Origin: Clostridia bacterium
GTDB lineage: Bacteria; Bacillota; Clostridia; Oscillospirales; CAG-272
Length of the DNA: 33,174 nt
Assembly: GCA_017631085.1 (NCBI GenBank)
Contig: JAGBTY010000054.1
Location: 1 to 33,174, forward strand
Direction of reading: 5' to 3'
Positions 26,291 to 33,174 of this stretch are shown here, in pieces (position 1 is the stretch's first letter; the number at the start of each line of letters is the position of its first letter). Both the position numbers and the translations under genes were made by a program. The notes below the pieces were generated by a model that saw nothing but the letters and a program-made list of their open reading frames with translations, searched no databases and had not been told where the DNA came from.

Positions 26291-27457
26291 TTATTCGTTG
26301 CCTTTATCTGTGTTGTCGTTTTCGGTTGTCTTGTCGGATCCTTCATCCTTGCTGTCGTCCTTCATGCGTGTGCCACCGAAAAGCGAAGCCTTTCCGTTTG
26401 CCGCACGGAGCTTTGCATCTTCTGCTGCCTGAGCCTCAAGAGCCTCTCTGCGAGCTCTTCCTGCTTCTGCGGTATCAGCAAAGTCTTCGTCGTCTATGTG
26501 GTGAAGTGAACGAACGACTCTGCCCGAGGGTGCTCTCTTTTCCTTTTGAGCCTTACCTGCAAGCTCTTTTTCAGCTGCAAGATAATCCTCTTCGGTGAAG
26601 ACGGGGAAGGGCATTGCGAATTTGAGTATGATCTGCTTTACCATGCCGAGAATACACTTGAATATCCAGTAAACACCGATAGCTGCGGGAACAACAAATG
26701 TGATGTATACGCTGAATGCGGGCATCATAAAATCCATGATCTTGTTGGAGCATCCCATTGCTTTGTCGGTGGTTGCGGGCTGATAGGTAAGCTTTCTTGT
26801 CAGCTTCATGCTGAGGAAGTATGAAACGAATGTAAGCACGGGAACGAGCAGAAGAAGATTGAAAGAAGTAAACGAGGGTGTTGCTGCAAGGTCAAGAGCT
26901 CCGCCAAAAATACTGAGATTGGGGAGGTTTTCAAATACTTCCTCTGTCATTCCTTCAACGTTTGCAAAATCCGCGAATGACATCTTTTTCATGTCGCCGA
27001 GAAGGTTGATATTTCTCGCCGCGTCATAAGAAGCACCCGTATGGCTCGACACTATTGTGGATATCTGGTCGATAGCCTCGGTGGAGAGATTGCAAATGTA
27101 GTAAAGGGGATTCATTACGATGTTATAAAGAGCCAAGAGGATAGGGAGCTGAATGAGAAGTGGGAGACAGCCACCCATAGGGTTGTAGCCTTCCTTCTGA
27201 TACATTTCCTGTATCTCCATTGTCATTTTCTGTCTCGTAGCCTGATCGTCGCGTCCTGCATACTTTTTGCGAATTGCCATTTCCTTTGGACGCATTTTTG
27301 CCTGTTTGATCTGATTTTTCTGTTGCTTTATTCCAAATGGAAGAAGAACTATCTCGACTATAAGGGCAAAAAGCAACAGAGCCAGGATATACTGGTTGCC
27401 CATAAGCGAGTTACAGAATTTCAGGATATAGCCTATCGGCTTGTTGATAATATCCAT
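26291..27457 (-). CDS. yidC: Membrane protein insertase YidC/Oxa1/SpoIIIJ
   Basis: This 388-aa Gram-positive-type YidC, which inserts proteins into the cytoplasmic membrane alone or with SecYEG, lacks the large periplasmic domain of proteobacterial YidC. Visible parts are TM1 (about 22-45, ILALLLFALIVEIVLLPFGIK), the cytoplasmic coiled hairpin with MAIRKKYAGRDDQA, TM2 with MGGCLPLLIQLPILLALY, and further TMs near 190-215 and 235-280 (VVPAAIGVYWIFKCIL). A long charged cytoplasmic tail (about 290-388) is rich in Lys, Glu and Asp. The N-terminus MDIINKPIGYILKFC is not a lipoprotein signal, unlike Bacillus SpoIIIJ. The spacing between TM3 and TM4 is larger than usual (about 130-185). Confidence 0.95.
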   Translation of the reverse strand: MDIINKPIGYILKFCNSLMGNQYILALLLFALIVEIVLLPFGIKQQKNQIKQAKMRPKEMAIRKKYAGRDDQATRQKMTMEIQEMYQKEGYNPMGGCLPLLIQLPILLALYNIVMNPLYYICNLSTEAIDQISTIVSSHTGASYDAARNINLLGDMKKMSFADFANVEGMTEEVFENLPNLSIFGGALDLAATPSFTSFNLLLLVPVLTFVSYFLSMKLTRKLTYQPATTDKAMGCSNKIMDFMMPAFSVYITFVVPAAIGVYWIFKCILGMVKQIILKFAMPFPVFTEEDYLAAEKELAGKAQKEKRAPSGRVVRSLHHIDDEDFADTAEAGRARREALEAQAAEDAKLRAANGKASLFGGTRMKDDSKDEGSDKTTENDNTDKGNE

Positions 27458-27492
27458 AATCTTTTTCGCTTTACCTTATGTAAAGCTTCCTC

Positions 27493-27822
27493 TCATTTTT
27501 GTAGGTCGTCTGACCTCGTCTGGTCATTGTTCGTATCAGTGTCATTAGTATTCTGCTCCTCTGTATCCCTGTCGTACTTTGACATTCTCACCGGTCTGAA
27601 TCTTCCCTTTGGTGGGACAGGATCGTAACCGCCGACGCAAAATGGATTGCATCTGCAAATTCTAAAGACCGTAAGAGCCGAGCCGACGAAAAAGCCACGT
27701 TTTTTATATGCGTCTATCGCATAGGCGGAACATGTGGGTGTGAACCTACATGTGGGATTTCGTTTCAGCGGTGAAAGCAGTTTTTGATAGATGCGTATCA
27801 GCCAAATGCAAACATACTTCAT
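27493..27822 (-). CDS. yidD: Membrane protein insertion efficiency factor YidD
   Basis: This 109-aa peripheral membrane protein assists YidC-dependent insertion. The conserved cysteine-rich core is complete: YQKLLSPLKRNPTCRFTPTCSAYAIDA, then CRCNPFCVGGYDPVP (residues to about 76). An amphipathic N-terminus precedes it. An acidic Asp/Asn/Thr-rich tail (about 85-109) extends past the usual end of 70-85 aa. The start overlaps the rnpA stop by four bases (ATGA), so translation is likely coupled. Confidence 0.94.
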   Translation of the reverse strand: MKYVCIWLIRIYQKLLSPLKRNPTCRFTPTCSAYAIDAYKKRGFFVGSALTVFRICRCNPFCVGGYDPVPPKGRFRPVRMSKYDRDTEEQNTNDTDTNNDQTRSDDLQK

Positions 27823-28235
27823 GATTCTTTTTTCTTTTTTTCTTCTTTTTTGGCGGCGTTGTCATTGTTTTTGAACATATCGAGCTTTGAGAATGAGTAT
27901 CTTAGCTCTCTCTCAATATCGGTACTTGTCCTGCCGACAATGGCGGTCCGCGCACTTATTACAATAAGAAATCCTGTTTTCAGCTCATTCTTGCAACCGT
28001 CAAGACCCGCGCGGATTATGCGTTTTGCACGGTTTCTTTGGACAGCTACTCCTATCTTCTTTGATACGGAAAGTCCTATTCGGTTGACGTATGCCTTTTG
28101 AGGATTTTCTTTTTTCAGCCTTTCGGCAGATAGGTCCTTCAAAACGTAGACAGCTACGTATCTTCCCACAAAGCTTTTTCCGCGCTTGAAGGTCTTATTG
28201 TAAAGGTGATTTTCCTTAATGGCAATATTTTTCAT
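27819..28235 (-). CDS. rnpA: Ribonuclease P protein component
   Basis: This 138-aa basic protein is the protein subunit of RNase P, which matures tRNA 5' ends with the catalytic RNA. Family marks are FKRGKSFVGRYVAVYV, RIGLSVSKKIGVAVQRNRAKRIIRA (the RNR signature) and FLIVISARTAI. The C-terminus ends in a Lys/Glu-rich tail. I place the start at the ATG 28235-28233, behind GGAGT. A start at 28268 would add 11 residues (MIYGIFGVEIK) that are not part of the family core. Confidence 0.93.
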   Translation of the reverse strand: MKNIAIKENHLYNKTFKRGKSFVGRYVAVYVLKDLSAERLKKENPQKAYVNRIGLSVSKKIGVAVQRNRAKRIIRAGLDGCKNELKTGFLIVISARTAIVGRTSTDIERELRYSFSKLDMFKNNDNAAKKEEKKKKES

Positions 28236-28267
28236 TTTAATTTCAACTCCAAATATCCCATATATCA

Positions 28268-28322
28268 AAAACCCCGATGATTTTGGAAAACAAGGATGTT
28301 TTCAAAGGTCATCGGCGGTTTT
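28268..28322 (-). terminator. Hairpin between rpmH and rnpA (attenuator or terminator)
   Basis: Arms 28274-28291 and 28298-28315 (18 nt each, three mismatches that can be G-U or bulged, 6-nt loop AAGGAT) are extended by AAAACC/GGTTTT at the base. On the minus strand the hairpin is followed by GGTTTTTGATAT. It probably reduces read-through from the abundant rpmH message into rnpA. Confidence 0.7.
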
Positions 28323-28357
28323 ATGTTTTTGGGCTTATACCAATGATAAAAATATCA

Positions 28358-28492
28358 TTAATATGTCAATCTTTTTCTGCCCTTTGCACGTCTTCTCTTG
28401 AGGACATTTCTGCCGTCAGCGGTAGCCATTCTCTTTCTGAAGCCATGCTCTTTCTTTCTCTGACGCTTTTTGGGTTGGTAAGTTCTAAGCAT
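28358..28492 (-). CDS. rpmH: 50S ribosomal protein L34
   Basis: This is a 44-aa open reading frame that starts [20 protein letters not shown] and ends [12 protein letters not shown]. It matches L34 along its whole length (bacterial L34 is 44-47 aa), including the GFRKRM and [16 protein letters not shown] blocks. The ATG at 28492-28490 follows a strong AAGGAGGTG site. It heads the rpmH-rnpA-yidD-yidC-jag cluster and is preceded by its own promoter. Confidence 0.97.
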   Translation of the reverse strand: MLRTYQPKKRQRKKEHGFRKRMATADGRNVLKRRRAKGRKRLTY

Positions 28493-28603
28493 TTTCTGCA
28501 CCTCCTTAAATTTGTTTTAATCCCGGATCACGAGATATCCGGAATTACTCCGGAAGCGTGTTGCTTGTTGAGCATAAATACGCTTTATACAATGACATCT
28601 TAT

Positions 28604-28632
28604 ATTAAACCACAAATGAGTTCATTTGTCAA
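28604..28632 (-). promoter_or_regulatory. rpmH: rpmH promoter
   Basis: On the minus strand, TTGACA (28632-28627) and TTTAAT (28609-28604) have a 17-bp spacer. The leader of about 110 nt holds a small hairpin, CCGGAT/ATCCGG, near 28525-28544. Confidence 0.82.
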
Positions 28633-28682
28633 GAGATTTTTTTCATTTTTTTGAAATATTATCATTTTGCCCAAAAGAGTTA

Positions 28683-28711
28683 TTGACTTAACGCTGTTTC
28701 AATGTTATAAT
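28683..28711 (+). promoter_or_regulatory. holA: holA promoter
   Basis: TTGACT (28683-28688) and TATAAT (28706-28711) have a 17-bp spacer and lie 48 bp before the holA start. It diverges from the rpmH promoter. No TTATCCACA-like DnaA-box cluster is visible between the two genes. Confidence 0.85.
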
Positions 28712-28759
28712 ATCTTATGTATGATTTAAATTGAAATTTGAAAAAAAGGAGGGCAGAGC

Positions 28760-29827
28760 ATGGCGACCAATACCGCGAAGGATATAGGTGTTATTAAGGA
28801 AGACGAATTCAGACGACAGATAAAAAAAGGACTTTCCGGAGCGTATGTTTTCTTTGGAAGCGAGGATTATATGAAGTCCTTCGCCCTCAAGTCCGCCAAG
28901 GACTCGGTATGTCCCGACGAGACCTTTGCCGCCTTTAACGAGATGAGATTTGATGCGCTCAGCTATACACCCGAAGCTCTGGCTGATGCGATAATGCCTC
29001 TTCCAATGATGAGTGACCAAAAGTTTATAAGCATTACCGGACTCGATATGAATGGCATGAAGGCAAAAGAGGTGGATGCTCTTTGCGAAACTCTTGGAAT
29101 GCTTTCGGAATACGACTACAACGTTGTGATAATTTCCGTACCCGCAGGACTTCTCGACGAGGGAAATATCCAGAGAAAAAAGCCGTCGGCTCTTCTCTCA
29201 AAGCTTTCCGAGTGTGCTACTCCGGTGTATTTTGAGCCAATAGTCGGCTCAAGGCTGGTGGCTTGGGTAGGGAAGCATCTGGAGCATAACGGAGTTCACG
29301 CAACCCCCGAGCTCTGCGCCCGTATTATCGAGCGATGCGGAAGCTCAATGTACGTTTTGTCCTTTGAGACAGAAAAGCTTGCCTACTACGTTTTGTGGAA
29401 CGGCAGGGACACGGTGTCCGAGGGAGATATCGAAAAAGTGTGTGTGGCGGATATTTCCACCGAGGCGTACGCTCTATCAAACGCAATACTTGACGGACGT
29501 AACGACGAGGCACTCAAGGCTATTGAATACCTTAAATTCCAGAGAGTCGACCCTATACCGCTCATGGGAGAGGTGTCGGGAATAATCTGCTCTCTCATTA
29601 CGGTAAGGTCATTGATAGATAAAGGAGTTCCGACAGCCGAGATAGCAAGACTTTCGAAACTCAGGAACGAATATCTGACAAAACGGTATATCAAGAGTGC
29701 GACAGCAAGAACGCCCGCAAAGCTGAAGAAAGCGCTTGCACTCTGCTCGGAGGCAGACATGCTTCTTAAAGGCTCTCAAAGCATGAGCGGATACGCGCCA
29801 ATAGAGAAGCTTATCTGCTCGCTTTAA
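28760..29827 (+). CDS. holA: DNA polymerase III delta subunit
   Basis: This 355-aa clamp-loader subunit opens the beta sliding clamp. The N-terminus YVFFGSEDYMKSFALKSAKDSV matches the HolA start (degenerate P-loop-like region). The middle has the LPMMSDQKFISITGL segment. The third domain has the GSSMYVLSFETEKLAYYV helix and the C-terminal collar with LKFQRVDPIPLMGEVSGIICSLI. Length is typical (about 340). A strong AAAGGAGGG site lies 8 nt before the ATG. No terminator is evident before the trpB promoter. Confidence 0.92.
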   Translation: MATNTAKDIGVIKEDEFRRQIKKGLSGAYVFFGSEDYMKSFALKSAKDSVCPDETFAAFNEMRFDALSYTPEALADAIMPLPMMSDQKFISITGLDMNGMKAKEVDALCETLGMLSEYDYNVVIISVPAGLLDEGNIQRKKPSALLSKLSECATPVYFEPIVGSRLVAWVGKHLEHNGVHATPELCARIIERCGSSMYVLSFETEKLAYYVLWNGRDTVSEGDIEKVCVADISTEAYALSNAILDGRNDEALKAIEYLKFQRVDPIPLMGEVSGIICSLITVRSLIDKGVPTAEIARLSKLRNEYLTKRYIKSATARTPAKLKKALALCSEADMLLKGSQSMSGYAPIEKLICSL

Positions 29828-29856
29828 ATAAAAAATGTTACAATATAAGAATAATA

Positions 29857-29885
29857 TTGACATTTTTTTCGTTTTGTGATACAAT
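29857..29885 (+). promoter_or_regulatory. trpB: trpB promoter
   Basis: TTGACA (29857-29862) and TACAAT (29880-29885) have a 17-bp spacer and lie 37 bp before the start. The short leader leaves no room for a trp attenuator or T-box. Confidence 0.82.
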
Positions 29886-29922
29886 TTGATTTTGAAGATA
29901 AATTTATTTTTCGGAGGAAAAA

Positions 29923-31140
29923 ATGATATACAACGGCATTGATTTTGATACATATTTCAAGAATTATCCCACAGAGGACGGATATTTCGGCAAATACGGT
30001 GGAGTATACGTGTCCGACGAGCTTAAGGCGGCTATGCAGGAGATAACCGACGCATATTTTACCATATGCAAATCGAGAAAATTTATAGCGGAGCTTCGTC
30101 GCATAAGACATGAATTTCAGGGCAGACCTACCCCAATATCACATCTTGACAGACTTTCGGAGAGCATCGGAAACGTACAGCTCTACGTAAAGCGTGAGGA
30201 CCTTAATCATTCGGGAGCGCATAAGCTCAATCACTGTATGGGTGAAGCGCTTCTCGCAAAGTATATGGGCAAGAAGAAGGTAATAGCCGAGACGGGCGCA
30301 GGACAGCACGGAGTTGCTCTCGCAACGGCAGCGGCACACTTCGGCCTTGAATGTGATATTTACATGGGCTCTGTTGATATAAAGAAGCAAGCTCCTAACG
30401 TAGCAAGAATGAAGATACTCGGAGCGAGAGTTGTTGAGGTCACAGAGGGACTTCAGACTCTTAAGGAGGCGGTAGATGCGGCATTTGCGGCATACGCCAA
30501 CGAGTACAAGGACGCGATATACTGTATAGGCTCTGTTCTCGGACCTCACCCTTTCCCCATGATGGTAAGAGATTTCCAGCAGGTAGTGGGAATAGAGGCA
30601 AGAGATCAGTTCACCTCGATGACGGGAGAGCTTCCTGACGCGATAGTTGCATGCGTTGGCGGTGGTTCAAATGCGGCAGGATTTTTCTCGGGATTTTTGA
30701 ACGATCCTGTTGATATATACGGAATAGAGCCTCTCGGAAGAGGAACAAAGCTCGGAGACCATGCTGCAAGTCTTAAGTATGGCGAAGAGGGAATAATGCA
30801 CGGATTTAACAGCATCATGCTTAAGGACGAAAAGGGCGAGCCCGCTCCCGTTTACTCGGTAGCAAGCGGACTTGACTATCCTTCGTCAGGCCCCGAACAC
30901 GCATTTCTCAGAGATATCGGCAGAGTAAAATATGACGTAATAGACGACGAGGAAGCTATCGACGCATTCTTCAGACTTTCAAGAATGGAGGGAATCATTC
31001 CCGCAATAGAGAGCTCACACGCAGTTGCGTACGGCATAAAGCTTGCCAAGGAAATGGGTAAGGGTTCTGTTCTTATCAACCTTTCGGGTAGAGGCGATAA
31101 GGATATGGACTACGTTCTTGAGAACTTTGGCTTGAGGTAA
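29923..31140 (+). CDS. trpB: Tryptophan synthase beta chain (orphan)
   Basis: This 405-aa PLP enzyme of the TrpB1 type condenses indole with serine. PLP-binding Lys101 lies in [15 protein letters not shown], and catalytic Glu123 in [14 protein letters not shown]; their spacing equals that of Lys87 and Glu109 in Salmonella TrpB. Further marks are the phosphate loop GGGSNAAG and the [27 protein letters not shown] and [11 protein letters not shown] blocks. No trpA, trpC or trpE is nearby; it is followed 2 bp later by a flavodoxin-type reductase. It may serve indole salvage with a distant trpA, or another PLP beta-replacement reaction. The ribosome binding site is CGGAGG. Confidence 0.92.
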   Translation: MIYNGIDFDTYFKNYPTEDGYFGKYGGVYVSDELKAAMQEITDAYFTICKSRKFIAELRRIRHEFQGRPTPISHLDRLSESIGNVQLYVKREDLNHSGAHKLNHCMGEALLAKYMGKKKVIAETGAGQHGVALATAAAHFGLECDIYMGSVDIKKQAPNVARMKILGARVVEVTEGLQTLKEAVDAAFAAYANEYKDAIYCIGSVLGPHPFPMMVRDFQQVVGIEARDQFTSMTGELPDAIVACVGGGSNAAGFFSGFLNDPVDIYGIEPLGRGTKLGDHAASLKYGEEGIMHGFNSIMLKDEKGEPAPVYSVASGLDYPSSGPEHAFLRDIGRVKYDVIDDEEAIDAFFRLSRMEGIIPAIESSHAVAYGIKLAKEMGKGSVLINLSGRGDKDMDYVLENFGLR

Positions 31141-31142
31141 AA

Positions 31143-31775
31143 ATGAAGGTCTTAATGATAAACGGAAGCCCAAGAGGCGACGGCAGCAACACTCTCAGAG
31201 CACTCAGGGAAATGGAGACGGTGTTTGTAAAGAACGGCGTAGAGTGTGAGATTGTTACAGTAGGTGATAAGGCTATAAGGGGTTGTATGGGCTGCGCCGC
31301 ATGCCATAAGACAGGCAAATGCGCTATTGACGATATGGTTAATGAAGTCGCTGAAAAATTCAAGGAATGTGACGGAATGGTAATAGGCAGCCCCGTATAT
31401 TACGCTGCGGCAAACGGAACTCTCGTCTCTTTTCTTGACAGACTTTTCTATAGCTCCCAATTCGATAAAAGATTCAAGGTAGGAGCGTCTGTTGCGGCTG
31501 CCCGTCGCGGAGGACTTACATCTACCTTTGACCAGCTCAATAAATATTTTACCGTAAGCGGCATGCCTTTGGCATCGGGTACTTACTGGAACGGGGTACA
31601 CGGAAGACGCGTTGGGGAAGCTGTGGAGGACGCAGAAGGGCTTCAAAATATGAGAACACTTGCCGAGAGCATGACCTTTCTCATGAGAAGTATAGCTCTT
31701 GGAAAAGAGAAGTATGGAGAATTTGAAGCAGAAAAAAAGATATATACGGATTTTATAAAGCGAAATAAAGCTTAA
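31143..31775 (+). CDS. Flavodoxin-fold NAD(P)H-dependent FMN reductase-like protein
   Basis: This 210-aa cytosolic protein begins MKVLMINGSPRGDGSNT, the FMN phosphate-binding loop of the flavodoxin-like reductase family. A Cys cluster, GCMGCAACHKTGKC (residues about 43-56), resembles that of iron-sulfur flavoproteins and related NADPH-dependent reductases, but the spacing does not prove an Fe-S cluster. GSPVYYAAANGTLVSFLDR is the second flavin-contact block. It overlaps functionally with nothing recognisable nearby. It lies 2 bp after trpB (GAGG within the trpB end as ribosome site) and 13 bp before the MFS gene, so the three form an operon. The substrate is unknown. Confidence 0.85.
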   Translation: MKVLMINGSPRGDGSNTLRALREMETVFVKNGVECEIVTVGDKAIRGCMGCAACHKTGKCAIDDMVNEVAEKFKECDGMVIGSPVYYAAANGTLVSFLDRLFYSSQFDKRFKVGASVAAARRGGLTSTFDQLNKYFTVSGMPLASGTYWNGVHGRRVGEAVEDAEGLQNMRTLAESMTFLMRSIALGKEKYGEFEAEKKIYTDFIKRNKA

Positions 31776-31788
31776 AGAGGGTATAGTC

Positions 31789-33030
31789 ATGCAAAAGGAA
31801 GATGCAAGTAAAAGGCTGTTTTTGTGCTTGTTTATAGTGTATATTATAAATGTGTTCGGAAAGATAGCCTTTTCTGCCGTAACCGTCGAGCTTGTAAGCG
31901 ACGGGATACTTACAAAGACGCAAGCGGGACTTGTTGGAGCAATGTTTTGGCTGATATATGCAATAGGTCAGATATTTGGCGGAGTTGTCGCAAATAAGCT
32001 GTCACCCTATTTTATGCTTGGTTTTACATATATCGGCTCGGTCGTGACGAATATGCTCATGTTCTTTTCGCGCGGATTCGTTCCTATGCTGATAATCTGG
32101 TCGGTGAACGGATTCGTTCAGTTCGGTATGTGGCCCGCAATACTAAAGCTTCTTACGACCGAGATCATACCGTCCCAAAGAGGCAAAGCCACAAGCCGCA
32201 TATCGTATTGCTACTGTATAGGCTCGATACTCAGCTATTTTCTCACGTCGCTCATTCTTCTTGTGTTCGATTGGAAATATATGTTTGCCTTTTGCGCGGT
32301 GGCAAATCTTGTCAGCTTCATTTACGTAGAGCTTGTCAGAAGAAAATGTTCACCTTGTCTCGAGGAAGAAGCGACCGAGCGCGTATCGGAGCAAAAAGCT
32401 AAACCCAAGCTCACACTCAGACTTGTGCTCGAAAGCGGACTTATTCTGTTTTGCATAATGATGTTCATAAGAAGCCTTCACGAATCAAGCGTCAAGACAT
32501 GGATGCCCACCATACTTACCGAGACATACAACGCAAGCTCGAGCTTTACTCTGATGCTGTCGGTGGTGCTTCTCGCAGTCAATCTCTTCGGTGTAACGGT
32601 TGCTTTCTTTATCCATAGAAAAGCAAGGCGAAACGAGGCGGGAACGGTGTCTATACTCTATGCTATAACCATTCCGCTCATGCTGTTGCTTACGGGATTC
32701 AGAGGATATAATATAATCTTTACCACGGTCATTATGACCGTCATGACACTTCTGTTCTACGGAGCGGGGCAGGTCATTATAATGCTTTTTTCGTCGAGAT
32801 TTCAGAATTTGGGGCTTACGGCTACCGTCGGCGGTATTATCAATAGCTTTGCCGCATTCGGTAACGTTGCCGCCTCCTACGGAGGAGGATTCGTAGCCGA
32901 TAATTTCGGCTGGGATGCTCTTATCTGGGTGTGGTTCGCCCTCGGCGCGATCTTCGTCACACTTAGTGTGTCTACTATATTCATATATAGAAAATTCAAA
33001 CGCAGAACTGCTATGATGCAGCAACAATAA
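31789..33030 (+). CDS. MFS transporter
   Basis: This 413-aa polytopic membrane protein has about 12 hydrophobic segments in two halves split by a charged loop near 187-210 (RRKCSPCLEEEATERVSEQKAK). The first half resembles the organophosphate/anion-type MFS proteins (QAGLVGAMFWLIYAIGQIFGG, then WPAILKLLTTEIIPSQRGKA). The second half has FYGAGQVIIMLFSSRFQNLGLTATVGGIINSFAAFGN. The substrate cannot be inferred. Co-transcription with trpB and the reductase would fit export or uptake of an aromatic or redox-active compound, but this is speculation. The ribosome binding site is AGAGGG. Confidence 0.85.
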   Translation: MQKEDASKRLFLCLFIVYIINVFGKIAFSAVTVELVSDGILTKTQAGLVGAMFWLIYAIGQIFGGVVANKLSPYFMLGFTYIGSVVTNMLMFFSRGFVPMLIIWSVNGFVQFGMWPAILKLLTTEIIPSQRGKATSRISYCYCIGSILSYFLTSLILLVFDWKYMFAFCAVANLVSFIYVELVRRKCSPCLEEEATERVSEQKAKPKLTLRLVLESGLILFCIMMFIRSLHESSVKTWMPTILTETYNASSSFTLMLSVVLLAVNLFGVTVAFFIHRKARRNEAGTVSILYAITIPLMLLLTGFRGYNIIFTTVIMTVMTLLFYGAGQVIIMLFSSRFQNLGLTATVGGIINSFAAFGNVAASYGGGFVADNFGWDALIWVWFALGAIFVTLSVSTIFIYRKFKRRTAMMQQQ

Positions 33031-33133
33031 AGCAAAGGGGCTGTCATATTTGACGAGACCGAAAAGTCCGAAAAACAAAGTAATAAGCTGTCCCACAAAT
33101 AGCAAAAAACACAAATTAGACAATCATAATGTA

Positions 33134-33163
33134 GAAAACAGAGCCATTTTCGGCTCTGTTTTC
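33134..33163 (+). terminator. Intrinsic terminator of the trpB operon
   Basis: GAAAACAGAGCC (33134-33145) pairs perfectly with 33152-33163 around a 6-nt loop and is followed by ATTTTTTATT. The 103 bp between the MFS stop and the hairpin contain no recognisable gene. Confidence 0.92.
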
Positions 33164-33174
33164 ATTTTTTATTC

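Noticed and set aside
28493-28759. Replication origin next to rpmH
   Set aside because: Gene order suggested it, but no cluster of TTATCCACA-like boxes and no dnaA or dnaN is present.
33031-33130. Remnant insertion-sequence end suggested by repeated GCTGTC blocks
   Set aside because: Only two short blocks are shared, with no clear terminal inverted repeat or transposase fragment.

Overview
The window looks like a chromosomal segment of an uncultured, gut-type anaerobic Clostridia (Bacillota). The evidence is the Gram-positive gene order rpmH-rnpA-yidD-yidC-jag, a YidC of the short Gram-positive type, consensus sigma-A promoters with 17-bp spacers, strong AGGAGG-type ribosome binding sites and GTAGGGGCG-type dispersed intergenic repeats. 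The order or family cannot be fixed from the sequence alone. No phage, integrase, transposase, CRISPR array, rRNA or tRNA was seen.

Layout. (1) Positions 1-337 hold no gene: an inverted-repeat element (33-100), a six-copy 24-bp tandem array (127-266) and a bidirectional terminator. (2) Positions 338-17602 are dominated by four very large paralogous proteins (1111, 1209, 1338 and 1337 aa). Each combines ConA-like, discoidin-like and DUF2341-like modules with a six-bladed sialidase/BNR propeller and a C-terminal beta-sandwich. Genes 1, 2 and 4 are on the minus strand and gene 3 is on the plus strand. Genes 3 and 4 encode lipoproteins (lipobox Cys29), while genes 1 and 2 start directly in the first domain with no export signal. 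Gene 1 is followed by a glycerophosphodiesterase-like gene and a YccF-type membrane protein. A 614-bp gap (12975-13588) carries a terminator, a MITE-like element nested in another repeat, and a second large hairpin. (3) Positions 17828-22654 form a plus-strand unit behind a perfect consensus promoter: FGGY sugar kinase, ceramidase-family amidase, NagB-like protein with an altered active site, and NagA. (4) trkA-trkH encode a K+ uptake system and converge on jag through a shared terminator. (5) Positions 25601-28492 hold the rpmH-rnpA-yidD-yidC-jag cluster on the minus strand. (6) Positions 28760-33030 hold holA, then an orphan trpB, a flavodoxin-type reductase and an MFS transporter.

Working model (inference). 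The two lipoproteins bind and trim a glycan or glycolipid at the cell surface, and the imported product is processed by the signal-less paralogues and by the kinase/amidase/deaminase-like/deacetylase operon. The combination of sialidase-like, ceramidase-like, GDPD-like and amino-sugar enzymes suggests an N-acylated amino-sugar or glycolipid substrate. However, the sialidase arginine triad is incomplete in three of the four propellers, the NagB-like protein lacks a key Asp, and no sialic-acid lyase or transporter is present. The substrate is therefore probably not ordinary sialic acid or GlcNAc. This set of about 22 kb is the best candidate in the window for an undescribed system; the rest is mostly housekeeping.
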